Positions 47,601-57,224 of a stretch of 64,000 bases of DNA are shown here, piece after piece (within the stretch, counting starts at the first letter, position 1; every line of letters begins with the position of its first letter). The stretch comes from Acidobacteriota bacterium. GTDB taxonomy: Bacteria; Acidobacteriota; UBA4820; DSQY01. The stretch lies in the NCBI GenBank assembly GCA_021787565.1, contig JAJYLT010000001.1:1-64000 (forward strand), read 5' to 3'. Under the pieces are notes generated by a model, which saw nothing but the letters and a program-made list of their open reading frames with translations, searched no databases and was not told the DNA's origin. Position numbers and translations under genes: made by a program.

Positions 47601-47631
47601 TGAGGTTTCTGTTCTTTCCCTTCCGACGCAC

Positions 47632-47712
47632 TCTAAATTTAGCTTTCTGCCACCCCATCGTAAAGCGTACTTTCTACTCACGGCACGCTCCTTACCCCGG
47701 GTAGTAACTACC
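47632..47712 (-). promoter_or_regulatory. Family-2 upstream element, copy 2
   Basis: In gene direction: GGTAGTTACTACC palindrome, GTAGAAAGTACGCTTTACG, ATGGGG and AGCTAAATTTAG, with 35 bp from GTAG to CTAAATT. Upstream of the small exported peptide and csbD. Confidence 0.8.
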
Positions 47713-47898
47713 CTTTCCGATGAGGGATGCCGAGGATTAACTTTGGGGACAGACAAACTTGCGCGGGAGTGTATTTCATGCAGTGCCTATTCGTCGCGGA
47801 ACGCATCGCGAGGGGCACCAAGGGTGTTAAGAACGTGCGCGAAAACCTGATCGTCGGCAGAATCCGGCAATAGGTTCGACGGGACCTGGAGGGCTGTG

Positions 47899-48000
47899 AT
47901 GCTCTGGACAATTCTGATCATTCTTCTCGTGCTGTGGTTGGTCGGCATCGTCACATCCCACACGATGGGCGGCCTGATTCACATCCTTTGTGCACAATGA
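47899..48000 (+). pseudogene. Truncated lmo0937-family membrane peptide
   Basis: A 33-codon frame, MLWTILIILLVLWLVGIVTS followed by HTMGGLIHIL, then CAQ and stop. The intact relative at 62562-62711 continues after HVL with a second hydrophobic segment and QGRRVG. The C-terminal third is therefore missing, and the DNA that follows shows no trace of it. GGAGGGCTGTG precedes the ATG, so it may still be translated. Confidence 0.65.
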
Positions 48001-48117
48001 ATGGCTCCCGTCCCCACGGTGAGCGCGGGACCTCTTGCCGGCGCGCATGGGGCCGTCGGGATGCTGGCCGTGCCCCCGGGCTTTTCTCAGGACGGGACTA
48101 AACGAACGGAGGACGCC

Positions 48118-49470
48118 ATGAGAGTGTTTCGATTCGCACTGTTGACGCTGCTGGCGGGAATCCTCGCCGGCGCGGCCTATGGCCAGGCTGGACCGTACGG
48201 CGGCCCGCCCGGCCCGCAGGGCCAGTACATCCCCAACAATGGTCAGCCGGGCGGAGGCTACTACGGCGACCAGGATCCGACCGTCGACGTCGGCTTCTTC
48301 TACAGCGAGCTGTCTCCGTACGGCGAGTGGGTGCTGCATCCCCGGTACGGCTGGGTGTGGTTCCCCCGCCACGTCAACGCGGGATGGCGTCCCTACTCTC
48401 TCGGCCGCTGGGTGGAAAGCGAGTACGGCTGGACGTGGGTTTCCAATGAACCGTTCGGTTGGGCGACCTACCATTACGGCCGCTGGGCATGGGATCCGCG
48501 ATTCGGCTGGCTGTGGGTGCCCGGCACCGACTGGGGCCCCGCGTGGGTGTCGTGGCAGCAGGGCAACGGCTACGTAGGCTGGGCGCCGCTGCCGCCGACG
48601 GTCGGCTTTCAGGTTGGAGTCGGCATCCAGCTCGGCGGCTTGAACATCAGCCTGCTGATCGCACCGCGCGACTACTCCTTCGTGCCCGAACGCCAATTCC
48701 TCGATCCCAACATCGGCGGCTACATCGTGCCGCAGGCCCGCAACATCACGATCATCCACAACACCACGAACATCACCAATTACACCGTCATCAACAACAG
48801 GGTGATCAACCACGGCGTGCCGCTCGATCGAATCGAGAAGGCGACCGGCAGGAAAGCACAACTTCTCCGCGTCGCAGACGTGTCCAACCCTCGCGGCGCG
48901 GGAATGCGACGAGACGTGGTCAACATCTACCGGCCTCCGGAGAGCAAGCTGGAGACGGTCAAGGTCGCACGGCGCAACAATGCCGGACTGCCGCAGACAG
49001 AGCCGGCGCCGAACCGGCCCGAAGCGCAGCTCCCGACCGAAAGGCCGCACGCGGTGACGCCGGGCCGGCAAGAGCCCGCCGCGGTGTCCATTCCCGTCGC
49101 ACCGCGCGTCAAATCCGCCCCGGCAACCGTCGACGAACGGCAGTTCCAGCGCGAACAGAAGGATCTGAAGGCGAAAATGGACAAGGAACAGCAAGCCCTC
49201 GATCAGATCCACCGCCAGGAGATGAAGCAGGCGAAAACCAAGGCCGACGCGCAAGCGGTGGAACAGCGCCACGCGGCTGAGGTGCAGGCGCTGCAGGAGC
49301 AGCGTCAGCACTCCGAGCAGCAGTTGCAGACGCGGCAGCAGATCGAGCGCCAGGCCGCACGGGCGAGCGCGGCCAAGGCCCATGGATCGCCGAAACCGCC
49401 CGCCCACCAGGGCAAGGCCAAGACGAAGAAGAAGAGCGACACGCAGCCCCGGACGCCCCCACCGAGATGA
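48118..49470 (+). CDS. DUF6600-type exported protein with coiled-coil tail
   Basis: A 450-residue protein. Signal peptide (residues 1-22, ending GAAYG), then a Trp/Tyr/Gly-rich region (YGEWVLHPRYGWVWFP, GRWVESEYGWTWVSNEPFGW, GYVGWAPLPP) as in DUF6600 proteins, followed by an Asn/Ile/Thr-rich stretch and a Gln/Lys/Glu-rich helix (about 340-430) with strong coiled-coil character. The tail is basic. Role unknown, probably envelope-associated. The first ATG in frame (48001) gives no signal peptide, so 48118 with CGGAGGACGCC before it is chosen. Confidence 0.85.
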   Translation: MRVFRFALLTLLAGILAGAAYGQAGPYGGPPGPQGQYIPNNGQPGGGYYGDQDPTVDVGFFYSELSPYGEWVLHPRYGWVWFPRHVNAGWRPYSLGRWVESEYGWTWVSNEPFGWATYHYGRWAWDPRFGWLWVPGTDWGPAWVSWQQGNGYVGWAPLPPTVGFQVGVGIQLGGLNISLLIAPRDYSFVPERQFLDPNIGGYIVPQARNITIIHNTTNITNYTVINNRVINHGVPLDRIEKATGRKAQLLRVADVSNPRGAGMRRDVVNIYRPPESKLETVKVARRNNAGLPQTEPAPNRPEAQLPTERPHAVTPGRQEPAAVSIPVAPRVKSAPATVDERQFQREQKDLKAKMDKEQQALDQIHRQEMKQAKTKADAQAVEQRHAAEVQALQEQRQHSEQQLQTRQQIERQAARASAAKAHGSPKPPAHQGKAKTKKKSDTQPRTPPPR

Positions 49471-49576
49471 GGGAAACACGTGACCTACGGCGCCTCTTGC
49501 CCCAATTATCTCCCTGGGTTCTGTTTCGGCAGGGCTCGCGGATCTAGCTCACGGTCGAGATCAAACGCCGAACCGA

Positions 49577-49609
49577 GGGGGGACCGCACGCAGGCGGCCC
49601 CCCCTTTTT
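49577..49609 (+). terminator. Rho-independent terminator after the DUF6600 gene
   Basis: GGGGGG-A-CCGC, loop ACGCAG, GCGG-C-CCCCCC, then CTTTTT. Strong stem and T-run about 105 bp past the stop. Confidence 0.88.
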
Positions 49610-49671
49610 GGCCCGCGGGACGCGAGGGCCGACGCCCAGTTGGCGCGAATCCGAATCCCTTCGATTCTTCA

Positions 49672-51465
49672 TCAGCGAGGCGGTCCTTTGCCCAGGACGT
49701 CTCCAAGCGCGGCTGCCGGCATCGGCCGGCCGTAGAAGTATCCCTGTACCTCGTCGCAAAGATTCGCGCGGAGAAACCTGGCCTGCTCCTCGGTCTCGAC
49801 CCCTTCGGCGATCACCTTCAGTGAAAGGCCGTGGCCTAACGTGATGATCGCGCGCGCAATCGCCCGATCGTCGGGGCGGAATGGAATGTCGCGAATGAAC
49901 GACTGGTCGATCTTCAGTCTGTCGATGGGGTACATCTTCAGGTAGCTGAGGGACGAGTACCCGGTTCCGAAGTCATCGATTGCGAGCGTGACGCCGATAT
50001 TCTTGAGCTCTTGCAGCGTGTTCCGCGCCGTCTCCGGTTGCTCCATGAGGAATCCCTCGGTGATCTCCAGCTCGAGCAGCTCCGGGGCAAGGCCCGTCTC
50101 TCGCAACACCGACGAGACGGTCTGCACCATTTGCGAGCTCACGATCTGCCGGGTAGAGAGATTGACCGCCACGCGCACCGGCGGCAATGAATCGGCCTGC
50201 CATGAAACCGCCTGGTCACATGCCTCGCGCACCGCCCACGCACCGAGGCCGTCGATCAGGCCGGTCTCTTCCGCGATGGGGATGAACGAGTCCGGCGTGA
50301 CGAGACCCCGTTCGGGATGCTGCCATCTCGCGAGAGCCTCGACGCCCGTCAACTCGTGGGTCCTGAGCGAGAACTGCGGCTGAAAGTGGAGAACGAACTC
50401 GCGGCGTTGAAACGCGCGTCGCAGGTCGCACTCGGTGACGAAGCGCTCGTAGGCACGCTCGGTCATCTCGGCCGTGTAGAACTGGTACTTGTTGCTTCCT
50501 GATCCTTTCGCGCGATGAAGCGCCACTTCGGCGTTCTGGATCAGCGTCGTGAAATCGGTGCCGTCTTCCGGGAAGAGACTGATTCCGGCGGAACAGGTCA
50601 GGAATACCTCCTGGCCCTTGATCTCGAACGGCCTCCCGATCCCCTCAAGCACGTTCCAGCCTGCGCGTCCAGCGCTCTCCGAGCTGGGCACTCCGTCGAG
50701 AAGGATTCCGAACTCGTCGCCGCTGCGGCGCGCCACGGTATTGCCTTCGCGGGTCAGTCCCTGGAGACGCGCGGCGAGTAGTCGCAGCAGTTCGTCGCCC
50801 GCCGGATGCCCGAGTGACTCGTTGATGTGCTTGAACCCGTCCACGCCGAGAAGCAGGACCGCAAGGTGGTGCCTGCCGGAGCGGGCTCGCACGATCGCGT
50901 GCTCGACGCGAGCGCGAAAGAGAAGGCGGTTGGGCAGATTCGTCAGCGCGTCATAATGCGCGAGATGTTCGAACCGCGCCTCGGATGCCTTCTTCGCGCT
51001 GAGGTCAGACAACACGCCGACGTAATGCGTCACGACGCCTGCTTCGTCCCTGACCACGGTCACCTTCAGCAACGCGGGATAAAGGGCACCGTCCTTTCTT
51101 CTGTTCCAGATCTCGCCCTGCCATCGGCCCATATCGCGGATTAAGCGCCTCATTGTGCTGTAGAACGCGAAATCGCGACGCCCGGATTGGAGACTCCTCG
51201 TGGTCTTCCCGATCACCTCTTCGGCCTCATAGCCGGTAATCTCGGTGAACGCACGATTCACCGCGACGATCCTCGCGCGGCCGTCTGCGATGATGATGCC
51301 CTCGCTCGAGCACTCCAACAACGCGGAGACCTGGCAGAGGGCCCCGTTCGCCTTTCGGTGCCTGGCGATCTCTTCCTCGAGCGCGCGGTTCACCTCCGCG
51401 AGCGCGGCCGTCCTTTTGTTGGCTTCCTTCTCGAGAACGTCGTTCATGTCGCGGCGGTCCCTCAT
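49672..51465 (-). CDS. PAS-GGDEF-EAL protein, probable c-di-GMP phosphodiesterase
   Basis: A 597-residue cytoplasmic signalling protein: N-terminal coiled coil, PAS domain (about 45-165), GGDEF domain (about 170-330) and EAL domain (about 345-590). The GGDEF signature is altered to SGDEF (RRSGDEFGILL), so cyclase activity is uncertain. The EAL domain keeps GVEALARWQHP, LEITEG, DDFGTGYSSL and IAEGVET, so phosphodiesterase activity is likely. The upstream 178 bp is shared with the small gene at 44041, including a family-1 element. Confidence 0.93.
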   Translation of the reverse strand: MRDRRDMNDVLEKEANKRTAALAEVNRALEEEIARHRKANGALCQVSALLECSSEGIIIADGRARIVAVNRAFTEITGYEAEEVIGKTTRSLQSGRRDFAFYSTMRRLIRDMGRWQGEIWNRRKDGALYPALLKVTVVRDEAGVVTHYVGVLSDLSAKKASEARFEHLAHYDALTNLPNRLLFRARVEHAIVRARSGRHHLAVLLLGVDGFKHINESLGHPAGDELLRLLAARLQGLTREGNTVARRSGDEFGILLDGVPSSESAGRAGWNVLEGIGRPFEIKGQEVFLTCSAGISLFPEDGTDFTTLIQNAEVALHRAKGSGSNKYQFYTAEMTERAYERFVTECDLRRAFQRREFVLHFQPQFSLRTHELTGVEALARWQHPERGLVTPDSFIPIAEETGLIDGLGAWAVREACDQAVSWQADSLPPVRVAVNLSTRQIVSSQMVQTVSSVLRETGLAPELLELEITEGFLMEQPETARNTLQELKNIGVTLAIDDFGTGYSSLSYLKMYPIDRLKIDQSFIRDIPFRPDDRAIARAIITLGHGLSLKVIAEGVETEEQARFLRANLCDEVQGYFYGRPMPAAALGDVLGKGPPR

Positions 51466-51472
51466 GCGTTCG

Positions 51473-51651
51473 ATCTCTCTGCTCCCAACCGCCGGCCGTG
51501 GAGGTGGAAGAGATGATCCTTGGACTACTCTCTTAATCTGCCCCCTTTTCGTTTACCCGTTCAGCGCACAGGCTACGGATAGAGATGCCGCATGGTGTGC
51601 GGGAAAATTGCGGAAAAAACGGACGAATCCGTGCGGACTACGGAGCGAATC
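51473..51651 (-). promoter_or_regulatory. Family-1 upstream element, copy 4 (in a 178-bp duplicated leader)
   Basis: Contains CTCCGTAGTCCGCACGGATT, TTCCGCAATTTTCCC, TATCCGTAGCC, GCGCTGAACGGGTAAACG and CAGATTAAG in gene direction. Homology with 44227-44404 runs along the whole leader up to the gene start. Confidence 0.82.
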
Positions 51652-51706
51652 GGTCGGCCAGGCATGAGCGGCGGGTGAGCGGGGAAGGGCGAGGGGCCGC
51701 GCGCGA

Positions 51707-52351
51707 CTAGTCGAGAAGCTTGTGCTCGGCGGCGTAGTGCACGAGCTCGACCCTGGTCTGGAGGCCCAGCTTGCCCATCAGGTTCGCCCGGTGGCTCTCT
51801 ACGGTGCGGACGCTCAGTTTCAGGCTCTCGCCGATCTGCCTGTTGGTGTAGCCCCGCGCGATGAGCCTGAGGACCTGGACCTCCCGGGGCGTGAGGGGCG
51901 TGTCGCGCGGCTCCTTCTCCGGGGTGGCCTTTTGGGCCGGCGGGACAAGGAGGGCACGCATCATGAAGGGATGCACGTACACTTCGCCGCGATGGACGGC
52001 GCGGATCGCGTTCACCAGCTCCGATTCCACGGCGCGCTTGATGATGTACCCCGAGGCGCCCGCCTTGATCACCTCCCGCACCAGGCCGTTTTCCTCGTAA
52101 GCCGTGAGGACGAGCACCTTGGATTTGGGCGCCGACTCGATGATCCTCCGCGTGAGCTCGAAATTGCCTGGGCCGGGCATGTTCAGGTCGAGGAGCACGA
52201 TGTCCGGCTGCAGCTTGGCGGCGAGATGCAGGGCCTGGTCTTCATCCCAGGCTTCGGCCACCACGTGAAACTCGTCATCGGCGTTCAGCAGGGCTTTCAG
52301 CCCGGCCCGGAGCACGCCGTGGTCGTCAGCCACCAGAATCCGGATCGGCAT
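51707..52351 (-). CDS. NarL-family response regulator
   Basis: A 214-residue two-component regulator: receiver with ILVADDHGVLRAGL and phospho-acceptor Asp in DIVLLDLNMPG, then a LuxR helix-turn-helix (LTPREVQVLRLIARGYTNRQ). Its ATG lies 26 bp inside the 3' end of the kinase gene with GGAGGTGCCGG before it, so the pair is one operon and almost certainly cognate partners. Confidence 0.95.
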   Translation of the reverse strand: MPIRILVADDHGVLRAGLKALLNADDEFHVVAEAWDEDQALHLAAKLQPDIVLLDLNMPGPGNFELTRRIIESAPKSKVLVLTAYEENGLVREVIKAGASGYIIKRAVESELVNAIRAVHRGEVYVHPFMMRALLVPPAQKATPEKEPRDTPLTPREVQVLRLIARGYTNRQIGESLKLSVRTVESHRANLMGKLGLQTRVELVHYAAEHKLLD

Positions 52352-53999
52352 CCGGCACCTCCGCTACCACCGTGGTTCCCTTGCCCTGCGAGCTTTCGAT
52401 GTCCAGAGAGCCTCCGACCATCTCGGCCCGCTCCCGCATGCCCAGCAGCCCAAGGCGCCCGCTGTGGATCGCCAGGACGGGATCGAAGCCGACGCCGTCG
52501 TCCTCGATCAGGGCCACCACCCGGTCCTCGCGGCGGTTCAGCAGGACCGACACGCACTTCGCGCGAGAGTGGCGCACGGCATTGGTGAGCGCCTCCTGCA
52601 CGATGCGGTAGAGCGCCGTCTCCGTGAAGTCGGGAAGCCTCTCCCTTCCCTCCAGCGCGTACCCCTCGAACTCCACGCGGGGCCCGCCCTGGACGTTGAG
52701 GGCTTCGACCATCTGCTGCACCGCCGCCGACAATCCGACGTGATCCAGGCTCGCCGGGCGGAGGTTCGAAGCCAGGCGGTGAAGGCTCGCCATCAGCCCC
52801 TCCACCTGGTGTTGAAGATCGGTGATCCCGGCCCTGATCGCCTCCCTGTCACCCACCTTGGCCTCCAGGAGGCGCAAGCCCAGCTTCAGGGACGCCAGGG
52901 CCTGGCCGGCCTCGTCGTGAAGCTCCCTGGAGACGGCGCGCCGCTCGCTCTCCTGGACTCGTACCAGTTGCCTGGAAAGGGATTGAAGGCGGGCGCGCCC
53001 CTCGCCCACCCTCTCGAAGAGCCATGCGCTCTGGATGGCTGACGAGGCCTGATACGCCAAGGCCCCCGCGAGTTCCAGGTGCTCCTGCTGGTAGAACCCC
53101 GGCGTTCCTTTCGCCAGGGAGTACATGCCGATGACGCGTCCGCCGACCACGAGGGGGACCCCCAGCCAGCTGCGCGCGCCCTCAGCTCCAGGGTATGCCG
53201 CCCATGCGGGGTCCGAGCGGATATCCTGGACCACCCCCCCCTTCTGCCGGTCCAGCAGTTCGCATAGGAGCGGAATGGCGCTCGCGTCAAAGGCGGCCTG
53301 GGATTCGGGATCGAGGATGGCCGTGCCCTCTCTTCCGCGGAGGGCGCGAACGGCGAAGCGGGAGCCGTACTCCACCAGCATGGCCGCCGCCTGATCGCAA
53401 GGGACGAGCTGGGCCAGGTAGTCGAGAAGGACTCTCAGCACGACGTTGATATCGAGGGATTGCGTGATGGCCATGCTGAAGGCGGCCAGCGTCTGGGCGA
53501 GCCGCCTGTTCTTGCGTTCGGTCTCGTAAAGCTCGGCGTTTTCGATGGCGCTCGCGGCGAGCGAGCCCACCGATTCCATCATCCTGGCATGCGCCTTCAG
53601 GAAGGCGCCACTTCTCCTGTTGAAAAGTGCGATCACCCCGATGACGCGATCCCCGGTGATGAGCGGAACGCAGACCATGTCGCGCGGGACAAAATCGAGG
53701 TCCATTCTGCCGTGAAAGGCGAACCGAGGGTCGGTGGCCACGTCGGTGACCAGGGCGGTCTTGCGGTTGGCGATGCTCCATCCCGAGATGCCCTTGCCCT
53801 GCGGCAGGCGGGCCCCCACGGCCAGCTCCTTGAAGGCGGTCCCGTAAGAGTGCCTGACGACCAAGTCGCCCGTGCCGGCATCCACGAGGGCGATGACCCC
53901 CACTTCGGCGGCGTTGGTTCGGCACACGAGTTCCAAGAGATCCGGCAGGACCTGGTCCAGTTTGCCTCCCGACTTCCGAGACCCAGCCACCTTATCCAT
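52326..53999 (-). CDS. GAF-domain sensor histidine kinase (HisKA_3 type)
   Basis: A soluble kinase of 557 residues. Two GAF domains (about 15-160 and 185-335) precede the HisKA_3 dimerisation helix with phospho-accepting His in VSRELHDEAGQA (about residue 360) and a HATPase domain (ALIEDDGVGFDP, GLLGMRERAEMVGG, GKGTTVVAEVP). No membrane segment, so it probably senses an intracellular signal such as a gas or redox ligand. Promoter TTGCAT-17-TATACT lies about 50-75 bp upstream. Confidence 0.95.
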   Translation of the reverse strand: MDKVAGSRKSGGKLDQVLPDLLELVCRTNAAEVGVIALVDAGTGDLVVRHSYGTAFKELAVGARLPQGKGISGWSIANRKTALVTDVATDPRFAFHGRMDLDFVPRDMVCVPLITGDRVIGVIALFNRRSGAFLKAHARMMESVGSLAASAIENAELYETERKNRRLAQTLAAFSMAITQSLDINVVLRVLLDYLAQLVPCDQAAAMLVEYGSRFAVRALRGREGTAILDPESQAAFDASAIPLLCELLDRQKGGVVQDIRSDPAWAAYPGAEGARSWLGVPLVVGGRVIGMYSLAKGTPGFYQQEHLELAGALAYQASSAIQSAWLFERVGEGRARLQSLSRQLVRVQESERRAVSRELHDEAGQALASLKLGLRLLEAKVGDREAIRAGITDLQHQVEGLMASLHRLASNLRPASLDHVGLSAAVQQMVEALNVQGGPRVEFEGYALEGRERLPDFTETALYRIVQEALTNAVRHSRAKCVSVLLNRREDRVVALIEDDGVGFDPVLAIHSGRLGLLGMRERAEMVGGSLDIESSQGKGTTVVAEVPDADPDSGG

Positions 54000-54046
54000 G
54001 GACCGCTCAACCGCGCATATCGGAATCGATCTCGGTCACCATAAAT

Positions 54047-54075
54047 AGTATAGACGCCGACGATAAGCAATGCAA
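54047..54075 (-). promoter_or_regulatory. Sigma-70 promoter of the kinase-regulator operon
   Basis: On the minus strand TTGCAT, 17-bp spacer, TATACT, ending about 47 bp before the kinase ATG. Confidence 0.8.
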
Positions 54076-54326
54076 TACGACTCGGATTTTCTAATTCCTC
54101 GATGCGAACGGGTGGCGGAAGTCGACCATGGCGCGGCCAAAACTCACGTCCCGGGAACTCAAAAGGAACCTCCAACCATCTCCGGAGGGTATCCGCTGGC
54201 GCTCTGGCAGAATCGCGCAGCCCCACATCCCAAGTGGTCACGAGACAGCCCAGGTTCTCCGATGAGGACGAGTTCACCGCTCAACCTCGGCACCCTCGGA
54301 GGCTTCACCTGCCTCCAGGCATTGCC

Positions 54327-54404
54327 GGTTTATACCTACCTCGGTGTTTCGTCCAAGGTAGAAAGTACGCTTCTCTGGTGAGGTGCCGGAGGACTAAATT
54401 CAAG
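54327..54404 (+). promoter_or_regulatory. Family-2 upstream element, copy 3
   Basis: TATACCTACC replaces the GGTAGT palindrome, then GTAGAAAGTACGCTT, GGTGAGG and GGACTAAATTCAAG, with 36 bp from GTAG to CTAAATT. The box ends 36 bp before the small DUF3309-like gene. Confidence 0.75.
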
Positions 54405-54433
54405 TGAGTACTGTGAAGAAAGGAGAGGAGGTC

Positions 54434-54526
54434 ATGAGCACTACCACGCTGATTATCGTGATCGTCGTGTTGGTCGTTCTGTTTGGCGGCGGTGGCGGAT
54501 ACTACTGGCGCAGCAGACGGTACTGA
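54434..54526 (+). CDS. DUF3309-like small membrane protein
   Basis: A 30-residue gene, MSTTTLIIVIVVLVVLFGGG then GGYYWRSRRY: one hydrophobic helix, a glycine run and a basic tail, as in the DUF3309 family. AAAGGAGAGGAGG precedes the ATG. Downstream of the third family-2 element. Confidence 0.82.
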   Translation: MSTTTLIIVIVVLVVLFGGGGGYYWRSRRY

Positions 54527-54682
54527 AGGGCTCGCCCTTACCCTGTCCGTGTAGGATATCGGACCCGTCTGCCGACGTCCCGCGGAGGGGGGCCGGCTTC
54601 ACATACCCTGCGACCCCAATCCTGTAATTTGGGTCGCGATCTTGCCCAAGGCATCCCACGCATTCCCAAAGGAGATCCAGCC

Positions 54683-55243
54683 ATGAGACTCCCGATTCGT
54701 TTGCTACTCACCGGTGCCCTGCTCGCGTGCACGCTGTCTCTGCTTGCGAGCGGGTACGGGAAGCGGATTACTTACTCGGTGGACGCCGCAACCACCAACC
54801 CCGCCGCCACCGTCACCCAGCACGGACAAGGGGTGACAGTGGTCGTTTTCAAGGTGGCCAATCTGGACGCCGGGGGCATCTTCACTTTCGTGGCGCGCCT
54901 CGACGTGAAGGGCCACAACGTGGTCTTTTCGACGGACGCCACGCTCTCGGCCACGGGCCAGTCCGGCCTCACCGTGACCTTCGATCCCGCCACGGTGACC
55001 TTGCCCGGCGCCCTTCCCCCCGAGACCACACTCGTGACGATCACGCTCGCTCCAGGCAGCTACTCTCAACACCGGATCAAGACCACCATCAAGGCGGAGC
55101 CTGCCTCAGGACACGGTCTCGGCCGCGGTCCCGGCATCAAGGTAGTCATCGCCGAAGGGGCATCAGCCGCGGATGCGACCCCCGAGGAACAGATTCTCCA
55201 GGACGTGGTGGACGGCCTGGCACCCAGGCCCGAAGCGAATTGA
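54683..55243 (+). CDS. Exported protein of unknown function
   Basis: A 186-residue protein. Signal peptide at residues 1-23 (LLLTGALLACTLSLLASGYG); the following region is strand-rich and Thr/Val-rich (VTVVVFKVANLDAGGIFTFV, GLTVTFDPATVTLPGALPPE), like an Ig or fibronectin-type single domain. The last 40 residues are Gly/Pro/Glu-rich. No family recognised. AAAGGAGATCCAGCC precedes the ATG; a strong hairpin lies downstream. Confidence 0.78.
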   Translation: MRLPIRLLLTGALLACTLSLLASGYGKRITYSVDAATTNPAATVTQHGQGVTVVVFKVANLDAGGIFTFVARLDVKGHNVVFSTDATLSATGQSGLTVTFDPATVTLPGALPPETTLVTITLAPGSYSQHRIKTTIKAEPASGHGLGRGPGIKVVIAEGASAADATPEEQILQDVVDGLAPRPEAN

Positions 55244-55357
55244 CCAGCGTTCGCAAGGCCCCATGGTTCTTCCCGGATGGGGAAGGCGGGAGCACCGTCG
55301 CCACCTTTCCGGCGGCCCCTGATTCTTCCGGTCCGAGGGTTCAGATGGATTTGTCCA

Positions 55358-55400
55358 AGTCTCCTGCCCGGCCCAGCGCAAGCGGGTCGGGCAGGAGACT
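55358..55400 (+). terminator. Strong hairpin terminator
   Basis: AGTCTCCTGCCCG-G-CCC pairs with GGG-T-CGGGCAGGAGACT around AGCGCAAGC, followed by GATTTTC. It separates the exported-protein gene from the convergent sigma-54 activator and may act in both directions. Confidence 0.82.
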
Positions 55401-55559
55401 GATTTTCACCACTCAGTTTACAAAGGGATGCAGTGCCCCCTCGAGGAGAGCCACTCGCTAGCGTGTTGCGACCAGCGAGGGATCTGTAGAATCGCCGATG
55501 GGTATGGGGCGGTGCGGGAGCTTCTCGCGGGACTTTTGGGGCACAAGGACAAGTCAACC

Positions 55560-57224
55560 TTAGGCGTGGTGCCCCTTCCGCGTGGGGCGCTCTTTGCCAA
55601 GCATGCCGTAGCTCTTGAGTTTGCGGTAAAGAGTCGCGGAACCGATATGGAGTTGCTCGGCGGTGCGCGTCTGGTTGCCGCCGTTCAGTAGCAGTACCGC
55701 CAGGATGTACTCCCTCTCTACTTGGCTGAGGGGTTGCACGGCGGTCTCGTTGATCACCGGCTTGGGGAACGCCTGGCGGATTTCTTCGGGGAGGTCCTCG
55801 AGCTCGACTCGGCCTCCGGGCGCCAGCGCGACGGCGCGTTCCATGGCGTTCTCGAGTTCGCGCACGTTGCCCGGCCACTCGTACCGCAGGAGCTGATCGG
55901 CCGCGCCAGGGGAGAGGCCCGAAATCTTACGCTTCATCCACAGCGCCGAGTTCGCGAGGAGCACCCGGGCGAGAGGCAGGATGTCGTCCCTTCGATCGCG
56001 GAGGGGTGGCACGTGCAGTTCGACGACCTTGAGCCGGTAGTAGAGGTCCTGCCGAAAGGCGCCGCCCGCGACGCCGTGGGCGAGGTCGCGGTTGGTAGCG
56101 GCCAAGACGCGCACGTCGATCTTTCGGCTCTTGTTCTCCCCGACGCGTCGGATCTCCCGCTCCTGGAGCACTCGTAGGAGCTTGACCTGCATACCCGGCG
56201 AGACCTCGCCGACTTCGTCCAGCAGAAGCGTACCGTGGCTGGCGGCCTCGAACAGGCCCGGCCGGTCCTGAGTCGCTCCGGTGAACGCGCCTCGCGCGTG
56301 TCCGAATAGTTCGCTCTCGAGAAGTGTTTCCGCGATGGCACCGCAGTTGATCGCGATGAACGGCCCCTGAGCTCGAGTGGATTCATCGTGGACGAGCCGC
56401 GCGATGCGCTCTTTGCCCGATCCGCTCTCGCCGGTGATGAGGACCGTGGAATCAATCTTCGCCACGCGGCGAGCCAAATCCACGATCTGCTGCATGGCCG
56501 GGCTTTTACACACGATCCCGAGCGGGTCCTCGACATCGCGCGCCACGCGGACCAGCGCCCGGCGGTGTTCGCGGAGCTTTCGTTCGGTCACCTTCAATGT
56601 CTCCGTGACCCGGTGGAGCGAGACGTCGAGGCAATCCTTGAGGTACCCAGGCTCGAAGAAACGGAGCTCTTCGGCACGCTCGTCACCCCACTCCTCGCGC
56701 GTGCGCCCCATGAGGTGACACGCCGCCTGACCCTTGGCCAGACAGCGATCTTCGAGAACATAGATCTCCCTGTTGGCGGCATGGCTGAGGTATCCGCTCA
56801 CGAGGCCGCAGATGGTCCAGCACACTGCCGAATCGGAGCGACCGAAGTGAAGGAGATGCTGTTCCGCCTCGTAAGATGAAAGCAGGATGGCTCCCTCCTT
56901 GCTGAGGGGGTCCTCACTTCCAGGCTGGATGCGGAAAAGCCCTTCGAGGGTGTGGATGCGGGGGCCGGCACGAAGCAAGTCCTCGTTGCTGTCCCACTTG
57001 AACTCGGCCTGCATGGCTTCGGCCATGCGCCAACCGTGGGCGAAGCCGAATTGGGTCAGAACGGTACGGGCGGCAGCCAGGCCGAAGTTTTCGGCGAGGT
57101 ACTTTCGCAAGAGCCCCATCGCCACCGCGTCCAGAAGGAGCGCCCGTTGCGCGGCGAAGCGGATTACGCCTCCCTCGGCGTCGAGTTCCAGAAGCTCCTT
57201 GTGATCCAAATCATCGACGCGCAT
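55560..57224 (-). CDS. Sigma-54-dependent activator with XylR-N/V4R sensor
   Basis: A 554-residue enhancer-binding protein. Residues about 10-110 resemble the XylR/DmpR N-terminal sensor, about 125-190 the V4R region ([20 protein letters not shown]). The AAA+ domain (about 235-460) has Walker A GESGSGKE, the sigma-54-contacting GAFTGA loop and [21 protein letters not shown] Fis-type helix-turn-helix closes it ([23 protein letters not shown]). Relatives are induced by small aromatic effectors. GGAGACGGACCGACC precedes the ATG. Its targets are not identified; the only clear sigma-54 promoter seen is at 2446. Confidence 0.95.
   Translation of the reverse strand: MRVDDLDHKELLELDAEGGVIRFAAQRALLLDAVAMGLLRKYLAENFGLAAARTVLTQFGFAHGWRMAEAMQAEFKWDSNEDLLRAGPRIHTLEGLFRIQPGSEDPLSKEGAILLSSYEAEQHLLHFGRSDSAVCWTICGLVSGYLSHAANREIYVLEDRCLAKGQAACHLMGRTREEWGDERAEELRFFEPGYLKDCLDVSLHRVTETLKVTERKLREHRRALVRVARDVEDPLGIVCKSPAMQQIVDLARRVAKIDSTVLITGESGSGKERIARLVHDESTRAQGPFIAINCGAIAETLLESELFGHARGAFTGATQDRPGLFEAASHGTLLLDEVGEVSPGMQVKLLRVLQEREIRRVGENKSRKIDVRVLAATNRDLAHGVAGGAFRQDLYYRLKVVELHVPPLRDRRDDILPLARVLLANSALWMKRKISGLSPGAADQLLRYEWPGNVRELENAMERAVALAPGGRVELEDLPEEIRQAFPKPVINETAVQPLSQVEREYILAVLLLNGGNQTRTAEQLHIGSATLYRKLKSYGMLGKERPTRKGHHA

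Noticed and set aside
54129-54266. Plus-strand 45-codon frame MARPKLTSRELKRNLQPSPE...
   Set aside because: No ribosome site, no family likeness, and it lies in the leader between two divergent promoters.
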